A DNA stretch of 64,000 nt from Euborellia annulipes (Eukaryota; Arthropoda; Insecta; Dermaptera; Anisolabididae), in contig JAKCPI010004372.1 in assembly GCA_023213315.1 (NCBI GenBank), positions 1 to 64,000 on the forward strand. The letters run 5' to 3'. The translations under genes and the position numbers were made by a program. Below are positions 1 to 9,885 of this stretch, piece after piece; within the stretch, counting starts at the first letter, position 1, and every line of letters starts with the position of its first letter. The notes under the pieces were generated by a model. That model did not search any database and was not told the DNA's origin. It saw only the letters and a program-made list of their open reading frames with translations.

Positions 1-344
1 TCTTAGAAATTTTTTTATACATGTTGTGGGTTGTGTATAAACAACGATTTGGTAAAATAAAATTAAAAAGCCTCGAAAATTGAAAGCTGAATTGATAAAA
101 ACAAGAAGGACTAGAATATTGTCACAAGAGGACATAAAATTTCATCCAATTTTGATATGAAATGAAATCTTTTTTTTTTAGAGCGAGTCCCTTGAGAAAA
201 ATTGGCTCTGCGTAAACCTTTAGAGCGCTAATTTAACGAAACCATTGGGGCTAGAAGGCTAGAAATTTTATATACACGTAGGCAAACATTCAGAGATCCT
301 TGTGACTTGAATATCTCCACTCTCTTTTTTTATTATTATTTTTT

Positions 345-500
345 TTTTTACTCCACTGTTTTAAGAGGTATAATTATGATAAATATACGGAAAGAATGGT
401 TCTTCAGCTAAAGATTTCACCATTTATTTTTTTCCTATCATTCTATTTTATCGCGCTGCGGTAAATTATAATTTGAAAGTTTAAAACACTTTAGATTCCA
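345..500 (+). repeat. Dispersed relative of the lead-in to the 337-bp array
   Basis: This stretch matches 36330-36490 closely, including TTAAGAGGTATAATTATG, TTCAGCTAAAGATTTCACC and the palindromic CGCGCTGCGGTAAATT. At 36 kb the same sequence leads into a tandem array; here it is a single copy. This shows that the array grew from a dispersed element. Confidence 0.7.
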
Positions 501-504
501 AATT

Positions 505-800
505 CATAAATCAATTATTTTTTACATGCTCTTTAAAATGTATATTCTCATTTTGCTCTCAGAATTGTTTGAAGCACACTTTACTCTTGTACTTCATAGG
601 AAAGATAGGGGAACCACATGGCTTAAATAAGAGGATTGCGTCTCCTATCCTTTTCATTCATTGTATATTTCAATATACTGTACAACTATACTGTATAACT
701 ATATTTAGGAAAGATAGGAGAAATGGTTGCCTTGGTAACAAAATATAAATATTTTCCTTTGTTTATAAAGTTTACATCTTGAAATATATCTCGACCATAG
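505..800 (-). mobile_element. Family A arm, reversed, with small internal retro-insert
   Basis: It carries the family A signature in reverse: a T-rich start, TACTTCATAGGAAAGATAGG, then GGTTGCC, GGTAACAAAATATAAATATT and TTTACATCTTGAA. It is interrupted at about 610-705 by a short segment containing the SINE1 body motif ATGGCTTAAATAAGA. That insert is flanked on both sides by TAGGAAAGATAGG (597-609 and 706-718), a 13-bp target duplication. The arm is then interrupted again by the SINE at 814. Confidence 0.75.
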
Positions 801-813
801 ATCTCAACACAAA

Positions 814-1066
814 CGCCTACGGGCTTGGTCTAGTTGGTAGCGTGCCTCCCTTCTATACCGAACGTCGGGGTTCGGACCCCAGGCAGTCCGATGATTTTAT
901 TTAACGCCACTTGGATACCACCAAATGGCTTAAATAGAAATGCCCGACCCCCAATAGATATATTAATAATTAACGATTATCGTCAAAGTCTTAAATGGCC
1001 TAATTTGCCGAAAAGACTGTGTGAATGTGTGTGTGAATGTGAAAAAAGTGTGAGTGTTTAAAAAAA
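814..1066 (+). mobile_element. SINE1, tRNA-derived short retroposon
   Basis: The head looks like a tRNA gene: a box A-like TGGTCTAGTTGGTAGCGTG and a box B-like GGGTTCGGACCCC are spaced as in a tRNA. The body carries a partly palindromic segment around CCAAATGGCTTAAATA. The tail reads GTGTGAGTGTTT followed by a run of A. It sits inside a reversed family A copy. Four other copies or fragments lie in the window. It would be transcribed by RNA polymerase III and mobilised by a LINE; this is family knowledge, not something seen here. Confidence 0.8.
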
Positions 1067-1534
1067 AAAAAAATCTGGTGTGATAAGCACAGCCAAAGTT
1101 AAGAGAAATTTGTGTGACCATCATAACAAATTTTTTTTTCTACGAGTCTTTAAAATTCTTTTTAATCTGTCCGAAGATATAATTTTAATTTATTATTTTA
1201 TTTTCTTAGAAAAGAGGGGATGCGCGCCTTGGTCAAGAGCAATAAACAGAGAGGAGGGGAGGGGGAGGCAGACTCCGCCCCTCCTTTGCTCGAATTAAGA
1301 GGTCGAAAAAATTAAAATAGAAAAGAAATAAAACTTTGAATCTTCAAATGTCTCTAATTCGCAAACCGCTTCTTCAATTTGCATCGGATTTTTTGTAATG
1401 AGTTTAGAATTTCCTAGAGATTACTTAGATGAAGCTAAAATTTAATATTTAAACATTTATTTTTTCATTATATCTCACCATCCGATTAGCCAATCCGATG
1501 AGAGTAAAAAGGATCATTGATCTATATTCACTGA
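1067..1534. other. Family A terminal remnant and unassigned AT-rich DNA
   Basis: The first about 55 bases carry the family A end motif AATCTGGTGTGA and part of its hairpin. The rest is AT-rich, with one G-rich patch near 1250-1270, and I recognise no gene in it. Confidence 0.5.
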
Positions 1535-1816
1535 ATTTTTGCCTACGTGTATATAAAATTTCTAGCCTTCTAGATCCAGTGGTTTCGTTAAATTAGCGCT
1601 CTAAAGGTTTACACCTGCTCAACGAATGTGTTCAGGGTCCATGCAGAGTCAATTTTTCTCAAAGGACTCGCTCTAAAAAAAAAAAAATTTCATATCAAAT
1701 CAGAATTGGATGAAATTTTATGTCCTCTTTTTACGTAAAATTCAGCTTTCAATTTTTGAGACTTGTTAATTTTATTTTACTAGCTCATTGTTTATAAACA
1801 ACCCACAACATGTATA

Positions 1817-2600
1817 CAAAATCTGGTGTGACAAGCCCAGCAGATTTTTTTTTGTCGACATGTATTTAGTTTCCGACAGTACGGCACATTCGATTTTCAA
1901 GATGTAAAATTTATTAGTATGGAAAAATATTTATATTTTGTTACCATAGCAACCATTTCTCCTATCTTTCCAATGAAGCACAAGAGTAAAGTCTGCTTCA
2001 AACAATTCTGAGGGCAAAATGAAAATATACATTTTAAAGAGCATCTAAAAAATAAATGATTTTTGAATTTTAATCAAAATCGTTTGAGCGAATTTTGAGA
2101 AAATCGAAAAAACTGAAAAAGTACATGTATATGGGTCAATCCATGCCAAATCGACAAATTTTTTTCCTGACTCCCGCGGATTTCGCTGAAAATTTCCTAT
2201 CTTTTTTTTACCCCTTAAAAGACATTTTTGAGAATTTTTTCAAATTTTTGTACCCAACTAAAAAAAAGTTATGGATTTTTGAAAAAAATTGCTCTTTTTT
2301 TTTCAAATAACTATAACTTATTTTAAAATTGATATTTCGGAACCCCGCAAGACTTCTATTTTTTTTTTTTTTGGTTATAAAAAATTTTTTTTTTCAACCT
2401 TAAAGTTTTTTTTTTCAAAAATCCATAACTTTTTTTTAGTTGGGTAAAAAAATTTGAAAAAATTCTCAAAAATGTCTTTTAAGATGTAGAAAAAAGATAG
2501 GAAATTTTCAGCGAAATCCGCCGTGGTCAGGAATAAAATTTGTCGATTTGGCATGGATTGACCCATATAGAGAGGTAAGGGAAAGTAAAAATTTTAAGAT
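1817..2600 (+). mobile_element. Family A single arm interrupted by element S
   Basis: It starts with AATCTGGTGTGACAAG, continues through ATGTATTTAGTTTCCGACAG, GTTACCATAGCAACC and ATTTTGAGAAAATCG, and ends with GGTAAGGGAAAGTAAAA, the typical inner end of the family. The terminal hairpin is largely missing and the middle has been lost or replaced by the palindromic element S at 2132-2565. Confidence 0.75.
2132..2565. mobile_element. Fold-back MITE S, 434 bp, TATA duplication
   Basis: The two ends are inverted copies starting TGGGTCAATCCATGCCAAAT, and the inverted match continues for about 150 bases on each side, including TTTCGCTGAAAATTTCCTAT. Both sides are flanked by TATA (2128-2131 and 2566-2569), consistent with a 4-bp or a TA-type target duplication. 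It lies inside a family A copy. It is non-coding, so non-autonomous; the superfamily is unclear. Confidence 0.75.
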
Positions 2601-3503
2601 CCCTTAATTTAGCAACATTATAAGATTTTATAGCCATTTTTAGAATTAAATTTTATAAAATTTGAGTATAAACAGATGAAATCAATCAATTTGACAATTA
2701 TTTCAACTAATGGAAGAGCATCAAATTTTTTTTCCAATTCGATCGGCGCCCAGAGACCAGCCAGGGAGACTCGCGTAACTCTTGTCTAAGCCTTTCGTCA
2801 CGCGCGAGATCGCTTTTCAAAAAATCGCTAAATCTCTCTTATTCATTCAAGGATTTGAGGCAAAATGCAAAACTGGTCTCTTGAATTAATTATAAAGCCA
2901 TAGGAATTTTTCTATTTAGCTACGCCCACATAAAATGAGGGTTTGTTGATGACACTCACGACTTCGAATGTCAACTCCCGCCAATATTTTTTAATTTATT
3001 GTTTTTTAATTAAATAAACACATTTAGGGCTTGATATCGATTGAATAAATTAAAATATAAAATATTCCAACTAAAACAATCCATTTTCGGCCAAGGAATG
3101 TCCTAAAAATAATAAAAAATCGATTTTAATTAATTTTGACAGATGAATTTTTTCTTTTCAAAATAATAAAAAAACTATTCAATCTATAGAAATAGTGAAT
3201 AGTGCATTAAAATCAGCACAAAATCCTGAATCTTACACATTTATGTCAATTACTAGTTTGCTCTATTTAATAAGAGAGAGTCACATCTATGTTTGCTTGA
3301 ATTTTCGTAAATTTGCTAAAAACTAAAAAAGATATAAAATTGGTGTTTATTGATTCGTTATCTGCATTAAATACAAAATTTATACGATATCTTAAATATC
3401 TTCTACCTTTTATTGTTTAATGATATTAAGCCTTCTCAAATTTTGTATCGTTTTTTGAGTATAACTCGAAAAATAATTTAGATACAAAAATAACAAAAGT
3501 AGA
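2601..3503. other. Unassigned AT-rich DNA
   Basis: A short GC-richer patch with several CpGs lies at about 2740-2830. Nothing else stands out, and no gene or repeat was recognised. Confidence 0.4.
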
Positions 3504-3511
3504 TTCTTAAT

Positions 3512-3872
3512 CAGTGGCGTAGTGAGAGCTTAACACGCGCCCGGGGCACAATATCTTTTTAGCGCCCCCCCCCTCCGCATTCGAAAACCATAACATTATA
3601 CAGGGGCGTATATAGAAATTTTTTTGGGAGGGCCCGAACTCAAAAATTTTCTTGCCTGCGGAAAATTTTTTGCGGAATTTTTCCCCCTTCCTGCAGAAAA
3701 ATTTTATTTTTTTGCAGAACCAAATTTTTCCGTCACGCGGAAAATTTTTTTAATTTTTTTCGCGGACATTAAAATTATTTTTTTCTTTTGCGAATTTGTT
3801 TGGCGCCCCATTGTGAGTAGCGCCCGGGGCATGATGACACCCCCCCCTTGCCCCCCTCTCGCTACGCCACTG
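3512..3872. mobile_element. hAT-like MITE with nested C-type element
   Basis: The ends are inverted: CAGTGGCGTAGTGAGAG on the left and the complement of CTCGCTACGCCACTG on the right. The subterminal regions carry GCGCCCGGGGCA in direct form at both sides. The flanking 8-mers (ttcttaat and catctaat) match at only 5 of 8 positions, so the duplication is decayed or wrong. From about 3601 a segment starting CAGGGGCGTATATAG resembles the element at 27437-27632 and looks nested. Confidence 0.65.
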
Positions 3873-3880
3873 CATCTAAT

Positions 3881-4489
3881 ATCGTTACACAAAAAATGTC
3901 ACAACTTCTGGTTAAAAAATTAATCTAAAAAAAAGTTTGTCATCTGATTTCAAAATAAAATGAAATATTTATATAAATGGTTGTCTTCCTCTCAACTTCA
4001 ACTCTCACTTGACATGATAAAAAAAAAATATTTATCGAATAAAAAAAAAAATGTTTAAATTGGTAGGAATAAATATACTTGTACCTCTCAAGACATTAAG
4101 TTTAAATATTTATTTTATATAGGAAATGTTTTATTGAATGCATAGTATAAACAAAAAATAATAAGACAGGTAGATTTAAAGGGAAGTAGCTTTTCGTCTA
4201 AACCCTTAATCCTCTTTTAATGAAAATTACCTTCCTCCATTTTTTTGTCTGTTGGTGTAAGTGTATTTCTTTTAAAAAGAAGAATTTTTTTTTTCTTTAA
4301 AATAATGAAATATTTATTCTTTTTAAGACTTTGAATTTAAGATTTTTTTTTATTTTTATCTTAAAATTGTTATCAAAATGCAAAGAAAGGAGATTAAAAA
4401 AGATTTTGAAAATCTCATATATTTGTGGCTAAAAAAAAAAAAGTTTTCTACTTTCTCTTACCTACACTCTCAAACAAATAACGTTTTTC
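3881..4489. other. Unassigned AT-rich DNA
   Basis: Homopolymer runs and no recognised element. The last part (TTTCTACTTTCTCTTACC near 4443) resembles an end of family A. Confidence 0.4.
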
Positions 4490-4508
4490 AATCGTTTTTC
4501 ATATTCTA

Positions 4509-4724
4509 TGCTCAGGGGCCCACATCTTGTGGGTACGTGGATGGCGACCCACGAGCTACCCGAGCTGGGACTGGCCGTCCTGTTCTTTAGATGTCTGTCC
4601 TTTCCTTATATATTTTCAACCGACGTCAGACTGTGTGACGGGCCGGCCTGTTCTATTTCTTCCGGTCTCAACAAATCCATTCAGCCGACCCCGCACTGCG
4701 GGAATAAGGCTAGGAAAGAAGAAG
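4509..4724 (+). mobile_element. SINE3, GC-rich short retroposon without tRNA boxes
   Basis: The segment starts TGCTCAGGGGCCCACATC and ends with a GAAGAAG tail. It is flanked by a perfect 19-bp direct repeat (4490-4508 and 4725-4743), the hallmark of target-primed retroposition. Three further copies in the window are all reversed, and two of them have their own, different duplications. I see no box A or box B like those of SINE1, so the origin of the head is open. Its GC content is far above that of its surroundings. Confidence 0.8.
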
Positions 4725-4773
4725 AATCGTTTTTCATATTCTAATGTACTTGAATTTTAATATACCCATTTTA

Positions 4774-5823
4774 GGGCCGGTTGCTTCATCCTGGGTGAGC
4801 TTGTTAGCCCCGACTTTTTTGTAGTGCAGAAACCCACTTCAGTTTTATTTTTATAGTAAAATATACGATATTTCATCATTTTATTGCTAAAAGAAGTATT
4901 CTAGAAGTACATATATTTGTTATTTTACCTTATATTCTATTTATTTTATCAATAAAATGATGAAATGTTGTATATTTTATAAAATATGTTATAGGCTAGA
5001 GCCCGCTTGCATCAGATCTCGTCGCCATATTTAGCCCAGAGTTAACCTCACTTTTGAGTAATTTCATATAGATATATGGGCAATTGGAGCCAAGGTCCGG
5101 GCTAAAGTTAGCCCAGGCCAAAGGTGGGGCTAAGATTTAGCCCTGGGTTGACACGTACGAACATGTATTATGAACTCAAGCATCCTAACTTCACCAATAT
5201 AAATGTAAAAAATAATATAAATGCAATATGGAATCTACCGTTTTTTTGTTATTATTCATTTTATGTCAATCAGGATTATACTCGTATATCCAGGATATAT
5301 TGCAAGTTGTTGAATATTCTCCTAACCTCATCTAAGGCATTGCACATGTCTTGTTAATAAAACTATTTGTTTTCAAATTGAATGCAAATTGATATTAAAT
5401 ATTTATATGAATGTTTTCAGTTGATATTACTTCTTGTTAGGTGAAAATAAAAGGTATATTTCTTTTTGAAATTATCTTTATTTGAGCCACACAGCTGGCA
5501 ATTTGTCAAAATAGTTGTGAAGATTGGAACAATTGACTAATTGTTATGTGAAAACTAATAAATCTTGTTTATTTTTTGAAAATTTTCAAATTTTAGCAAA
5601 AAAAAATTAAATTCTTATATTTAAATGTATATTAATAATATTTATTTAAATTATGGGTGATAATATCAATTTTTATTTTTAATAATTTTTATAAGATGCC
5701 TTAATGGAGTTGCAAACTTCACAAACAGAACATGATTTGTTCCCCGGAAGAGGGTTTCTGCATTACAAAAAAAGCCATTTAGCCCGGGGCTAACAAACTC
5801 ACCCAGGATGAAGCAACCGGCCC
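4774..5823. mobile_element. PIF/Harbinger-like element, 1.05 kb, TTA duplication
   Basis: The termini are inverted over about 40-60 bases, starting GGGCCGGTTGCTTCATCC and including GTTAGCCCCG. Both sides are flanked by TTA (4771-4773 and 5824-5826), the 3-bp target type of PIF/Harbinger elements. A related sequence at 56610-56645 runs uninterrupted across the insertion point and so acts as an empty site. The interior contains further TTAGCCC/GGGCTAA motifs at about 4990-5150, perhaps a second nested end. No transposase frame is seen, so it is non-autonomous. Confidence 0.8.
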
Positions 5824-5826
5824 TTA

Positions 5827-5907
5827 GTGAAATCAAATTCATATGATTAAGTAAAAAAAAAATATGAATCAAATTTAAGTATTCATAACAAATTAAGTAG
5901 TCGAGAT
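5827..5907 (+). repeat. Older dispersed repeat (left part), target of two insertions
   Basis: This stretch, with TGAAATCAAATT and AATATGAATCAAATTTAAGT, matches 56626-56945. It continues after the SINE at 6416 with a degenerate tRNA-like segment. The Harbinger-like element and SINE1 are both inserted in this repeat. Confidence 0.65.
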
Positions 5908-6402
5908 CCCCTCGGGGCATGGTGTAGGAGTTGGCGTGCTAACCTCGTATACCAAAAGTCGCGAGTTCGGACCCCATGCAGTCCGATGATTTTATTTAAG
6001 CCATTTGGATACCAAATGGCTTAAATAAGAATGCATGGGCCCCAGTGGCGGATCCAGAGGAGTTTCTCAGAGGGGTAATCTGGTGTGACTGGTCGCACAG
6101 CACACAATTTTTCTTATTATCGGTAATTTAAAGGTGCATTCTGTAGTTGTTTACCAGAATTTATATACAAATCAAATTTTTGAGTATTAATTTTGAAAAT
6201 TTTATTTTAAAAACACAATTTTTTTTCCCAAAAAAAATATTTTCTCAAATCTCAGGGGGGTAATTACCCCCTTTACCCCCCTCCGTGTATCTGCCCTTGT
6301 GGGCCGCCAATATAGACTATATATTAAACATACAAGTATCGTTTAAATGCCAAAGTTGCTGAAAAGACTGTGTGTGAATGAGAAAAAAGTGAGTGTTAAA
6401 AA
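5908..6402 (+). mobile_element. SINE1 copy with nested hAT-like MITE
   Basis: The tRNA-like head runs from about 5911 with box A-like TGGTGTAGGAGTTGGCGTG and box B-like GAGTTCGGACCCC. The body and the tail GTGAGTGTTAAAAAAA match the copy at 814. A 13-bp duplication, AAGTAGTCGAGAT, flanks it at 5895-5907 and 6403-6415. A hAT-like MITE at 6043-6299 splits the body. Confidence 0.85.
6043..6299 (+). mobile_element. hAT-like MITE B nested in SINE1
   Basis: It starts CAGTGGCGGATCCAGAGG and ends GTATCTGCCCTTG. Flanking TGGGCCC/TGGGCCG fits a nearly intact 7-8-bp duplication. Inside is the module AATCTGGTGTGACTGGTCGC with a weak hairpin, the same module that caps family A, and near the right end GGGGGGTAATTACCCCC. 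Confidence 0.75.
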
Positions 6403-6415
6403 AAGTAGTCGAGAT

Positions 6416-6490
6416 GGTAAAGGCGTCATATATACTGTATGAAGGAAAGAAACCAAGAGCTTGAGTTCAAATCTCTCTTAAGTGTACCTA
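6416..6490 (+). repeat. Degenerate tRNA-like repeat (right part of the older repeat)
   Basis: GGTAAAGGCGTC followed about 40 bases later by GAGTTCAAATCTC resembles box A and box B. A relative lies at 56937-57000. It looks like an old SINE head rather than a working tRNA, since I could not fit an acceptor stem. Confidence 0.45.
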
Positions 6491-6497
6491 TATATAT

Positions 6498-6830
6498 TGA
6501 TATTTAGAGAGAAAGTATTGAATTCATGTAAAAAATGTCGAGATTTTGATGAAAATCTTTGAGGCTGCCTATGTACAAAAAATCCCACGATATTTGTCTG
6601 ATAAATGGTCTGTCTGTGTTCAAAATAAAGAATGAAGGAATCAGCTACGATTGAAATTTTATTTTTAAATTAGATACTCTCCTCTGAGGCTCCAAAATAG
6701 GCTTATAAATAAAATAGGCCAAAAAGTACTTTAGTCATGTAGTTTTTCAGTTTTTTTTTTTTTTTTTTTTTTTAATTCACTCTAACAATTTTGACTAAAA
6801 TTTAACTTTACTAGTTGTTAGGCATAAGTT
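6498..6830 (-). mobile_element. Family A arm, reversed, decayed
   Basis: Recognised by AGAGAGAAAGTATTGAATTC, GTCGAGATTTTGATG, TGGTCTGTCTGTGTTC and GGCCAAAAAGTAC in reverse family order. A T run of about 22 bases interrupts it. Confidence 0.65.
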
Positions 6831-6902
6831 TAATGGATACTAAACCAGACGATTCGTGCTCTCCCCACCGCGAAACAACTACTCCTTCCCTTATTATTAA
6901 TG

Positions 6903-6970
6903 AGAACCGGGCCTGATGTACTCTAGAGTGGAGCCTTGAGCTTAACTAACCAAAACAATATTTTTAAAAT
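6903..6970 (+). repeat. Short dispersed repeat shared with 17.6 kb
   Basis: GCCTGATGTACTC, AGTGGAGCCTT and AACTAACCAAAACAAT recur with changes at 17587-17650. The family is unknown. Confidence 0.5.
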
Positions 6971-8185
6971 AAATAAATATTTTTTAAAATTAACTGAAGG
7001 GCAAAAGACAAAACTTCCGACTGGTTGCCTAAGACCAAGGCTCCAGGCATTTGTGGCGCAGACTGTACTGGCGTAGTGTGGAAGTTTCATTATTATTATT
7101 ATTTATTGATTTCATTTTTTTTTTTCTTTATTAATTGAAACCTATCTACCAGGTCTATCCAGGTATTTATTTCCTTTATTAAAATAATTTTTTCATATTC
7201 ATTTTTTTAAATTATTTAATTTGTTTTTTTCTTCTAATTTGATGAATAAAAAAAAAAAACGAAACAAATAATTTTATTACTTTTTTTATTTCTGTCTTAA
7301 ATAGTTAAATAATTCTGAGAAAAGATGACGTCACGCGCATTGTTTGCAATCCGGTACATGTGCACTAAGGACGGAGAGTCAGCATCTTTAAGCGACTCTC
7401 TCCATCTCACTCGCACTCATTACCTTCGCTCTCTTTCTATTCAAATGGCATCCCAGACCCCTTTATAGCCCACGATATTTGAATTTTTGCTTTTTCGAGG
7501 AGGGGGCGCCTTTCTGGCCCCCTCCCCTCTCCCTTAAAGTTGTCCCCTCTGTGATATTTATACTAATTTTATGAAATTTGTTTGATTAAATTAAAGAATA
7601 ATTTATTTCATTTTAACAAAAGGGTTTATAGAATGGACAGCAGAGGCAGCACTTGCCGGCGGTGTCTTGTAATTACGCACACCATTTGCTTGCAAGGCTG
7701 TCTGTCTATTTAATTCGAGTCCCTAAACAAAAAAAAAAATTTTTTTAAGATTTAAAATATTTTATTGACCATTTTAGTAAAGAAAAAAAAATAAATAAAA
7801 ATTTTTTTATTATTTTTCCTTAGAGAGCTTTAATTATTTTAATTAATTGGCTTTAATTTTTCATAAGGCAAGATAATCAACTCAAATCGAATTTTTTTAC
7901 GATTACAATACTTTCTCTATACGAGAAAGTAAAAAAATTGTATATATTTTTTATTTATTAATTGTATTTACTTGACGTTAACGTGCATTTTGTTATCTCT
8001 GTTTTGCGCCACTTACCGAACCGAGGGTTAATTAAACTACTTTGGGGTAGATGTTTTGCAAGTTACCGGTACAGTATTATTTTAATTCGCAATATAATAT
8101 TTTACAACCGCTTAAACAAAATAAATTTTCATTAAATTAGCTTAGCGAATTTCTGAATTTCTTTGTAGACTAAAATTAAAATTAA
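6971..8185. other. Unassigned region with one GC-richer patch
   Basis: The stretch 7320-7560 contains a TGACGTCA palindrome, several CpGs and a pyrimidine-rich segment. It could be a decayed element or a regulatory patch. There is no reading frame of note. Confidence 0.35.
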
Positions 8186-8537
8186 ATTAAAAAATCTGGT
8201 GTGACTGGCGCACAGCACACAACTTTCTCTTACCCTTCGGTAAGAGAAAGTTGTCCACCATGCTGGTCACACCAGATTTTTTGTGTCGAGATATATTTAG
8301 TTTCCCATAGCACCTTAGTTTCATACTTGCATTTTAAATGTTGATTGCTTGAAATAAACTATGGTTATTTTTCAAAATTTTAATACACACACACACACAC
8401 CCCAATTTGCGGGACCCACTTTTTTGGACTCAGGGGACCTCAAAACATGTATATCCATCAAAATCTCGACACCGAATTTTTGACATGATCGCAATACTTT
8501 ATATATTTCATATATAGGGTAAGAGAAAGTAAAAATA
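8186..8537 (+). mobile_element. Family A copy with terminal hairpin and internal deletion
   Basis: The end is a hairpin of about 90 bases: AATCTGGTGTGACTGGCGCA, then ACTTTCTCTTACCCTTCGG, then the complements GTAAGAGAAAGTTGT and GTCACACCAGATTTTT. After it come GTCGAGATATATTTAG, a CA run, TCAGGGGACCTCAAAACATG and the inner end GGTAAGAGAAAGTAAAA. The central several hundred bases of the full arm are missing. Confidence 0.8.
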
Positions 8538-9151
8538 CGCTTTTTATTCAATACATTTCTTTTTTTTTTATCATCAGGTATTTTTTTTATTGCGAATAAA
8601 TAAAAAAAGCTTAGCTTTGCATTTTTTTTTCATTTCAAATATATAGGCTATATAAAAAAAAGTCAATTGGCAGTTTGGTTTTGTTAGTTCCCTTTTTTTT
8701 CCTCTCTTTGTATCTACAAAAAGATGATGATAATATGAAGAATAAAAGGAAAAAAAAAGAGAGACACTTAAATAAAAAATACTTAACCCTTTGTAGTATG
8801 TATATTTTTTTGTTCCATTCAAATGACAAGAGGTCGCGCCCGCCTTGCGTGCTTCCCCCCCCCCCCTGTCGCTTTTTCTCTCTCTTCACCTTTGTTAATT
8901 AATCAAGCCATCTACCTAACAAAACAATATCAAAAAGCATCATTTTTCAATTAGCTATATAAAAAAGTAGAAATATATAATTGAAAATTTTTTTTAACAA
9001 ATTGAAATACAATAGAAAAGAGGAAATAGAAGTGATGATATATAGAAATAATTACTATGAATTTTTGAGATGTAGTAATGGCAAACTCAAGATTTCTCTG
9101 ATATGGAAATGTCTGTGATTAACGATAAGATCAATAACAGAAGGTGACAAT
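8538..9151. other. Unassigned AT-rich DNA
   Basis: A/T homopolymers and a 13-C run near 8857. No gene or element recognised. Confidence 0.4.
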
Positions 9152-9496
9152 TAAAGAAACTCCCAATTCACAACGCTTCGATTTTTTATTAGACCATCAT
9201 CAGGTGCCAGGGAGTTGTCTATGTGAATATATTATGTATTTCACACAAATGAGGAATTATTCAAATTGTATACAAAATTTAATTGATAACTTCAGGGCGC
9301 AGAAACGATAGAAATAATGAATAATTGATTACTTCTATCGTTTCTGCGCTTAGAGATTGCCAATTAGCAAAATTTGTATTAAAAAGTCTTCATCTGAAAT
9401 ACATAATATTCACATATATGACATATCTCCCTGACACCTGATGATGTGATGGTCTGATAAAATTAGATCAAAACTTTGTGAATTGGGTGTTTCTTT
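9152..9496. mobile_element. Fold-back MITE G, 345 bp
   Basis: Inverted ends carry AAAGAAACTCCCAATTCACA on the left and the complement of GTGAATTGGGTGTTTCTTT on the right, with CATCATCAGGTG/CACCTGATGATG further in. At the centre a perfect 17-bp-arm hairpin (9297-9349) has arms GCGCAGAAACGATAGAA. The arms are diverged. The CTGATGATGG motif recurs in other elements here. Confidence 0.75.
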
Positions 9497-9559
9497 GGTG
9501 AGGAGACTACCCCATCTGGCTGCCACCTGATCTCAAACCCAAGATTTTTCGTTTAATTG

Positions 9560-9885
9560 TCTCAGATTTTTCCTATTTTTTATGTATAATCCACTCCAGA
9601 GCGATTAATCAAATCGATTATAATAAAATTCCTCGTTTTTCCGTTAGAACTTCCTGAGGGCTGAATACCATTTTTCAATTCCCAGGGGGGGGCTGATAAG
9701 AGGGGTTTCCTACCCCTAATTTGATATAATGATACCCTAAATCCACCTCCGGAAAATTCTCTACCCATTAAAAAAAACTCCATGAAAATCGGTCCAGTAG
9801 TTTCGGAGTTTATGCCTTACAAACAGACAGACTGACAGACTTTCTCTTTTATATACCAGTAGGCCTAATAGTATAGATATGAAAC
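9560..9885 (+). mobile_element. LINE 3' end, RTE/CR1-like
   Basis: TCCATGAAAATCGGTCCAGT, then TTTCGGAGTTTATGCC and ACAAACAGACAGAC, then ATAGTATAGAT matches the tail design common to RTE/CR1-type LINEs of arthropods (family knowledge). Only a 5'-truncated piece is present, and no reverse transcriptase frame is seen. Confidence 0.55.

Larger units (their letters stand above)
17..1816. mobile_element. Composite fold-back element R with about 280-bp inverted arms
   Basis: The first about 285 bases reappear as an inverted copy at about 1535-1816. Both outer ends read ATACATGTTGTGGGTTG going inward, and the arms share the block reading TTAGAGCGCTAATTTAACG. The arms differ by scattered substitutions and one indel of about 25 bases, so the insertion is not very recent. 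The space between them holds other repeats: a fragment related to the 337-bp array, a reversed family A arm and a tRNA-SINE. The left edge lies at the window edge, so the true boundary is uncertain. No transposase is visible; the class is unknown. Confidence 0.7.

Noticed and set aside
814..885. A functional tRNA gene on the plus strand
   Set aside because: It is the head of SINE1; the same head with the same body recurs at 5.9 and 47.6 kb.
8555..8590. Another fused acceptor-donor, ATCATCAG|GTATTT
   Set aside because: The donor is weak, there is no second donor like GGTCAGT and no sibling site.
9152..9496. An active hammerhead ribozyme in element G
   Set aside because: The CTGATGA core is present but the GAAA partner is changed in both arms.
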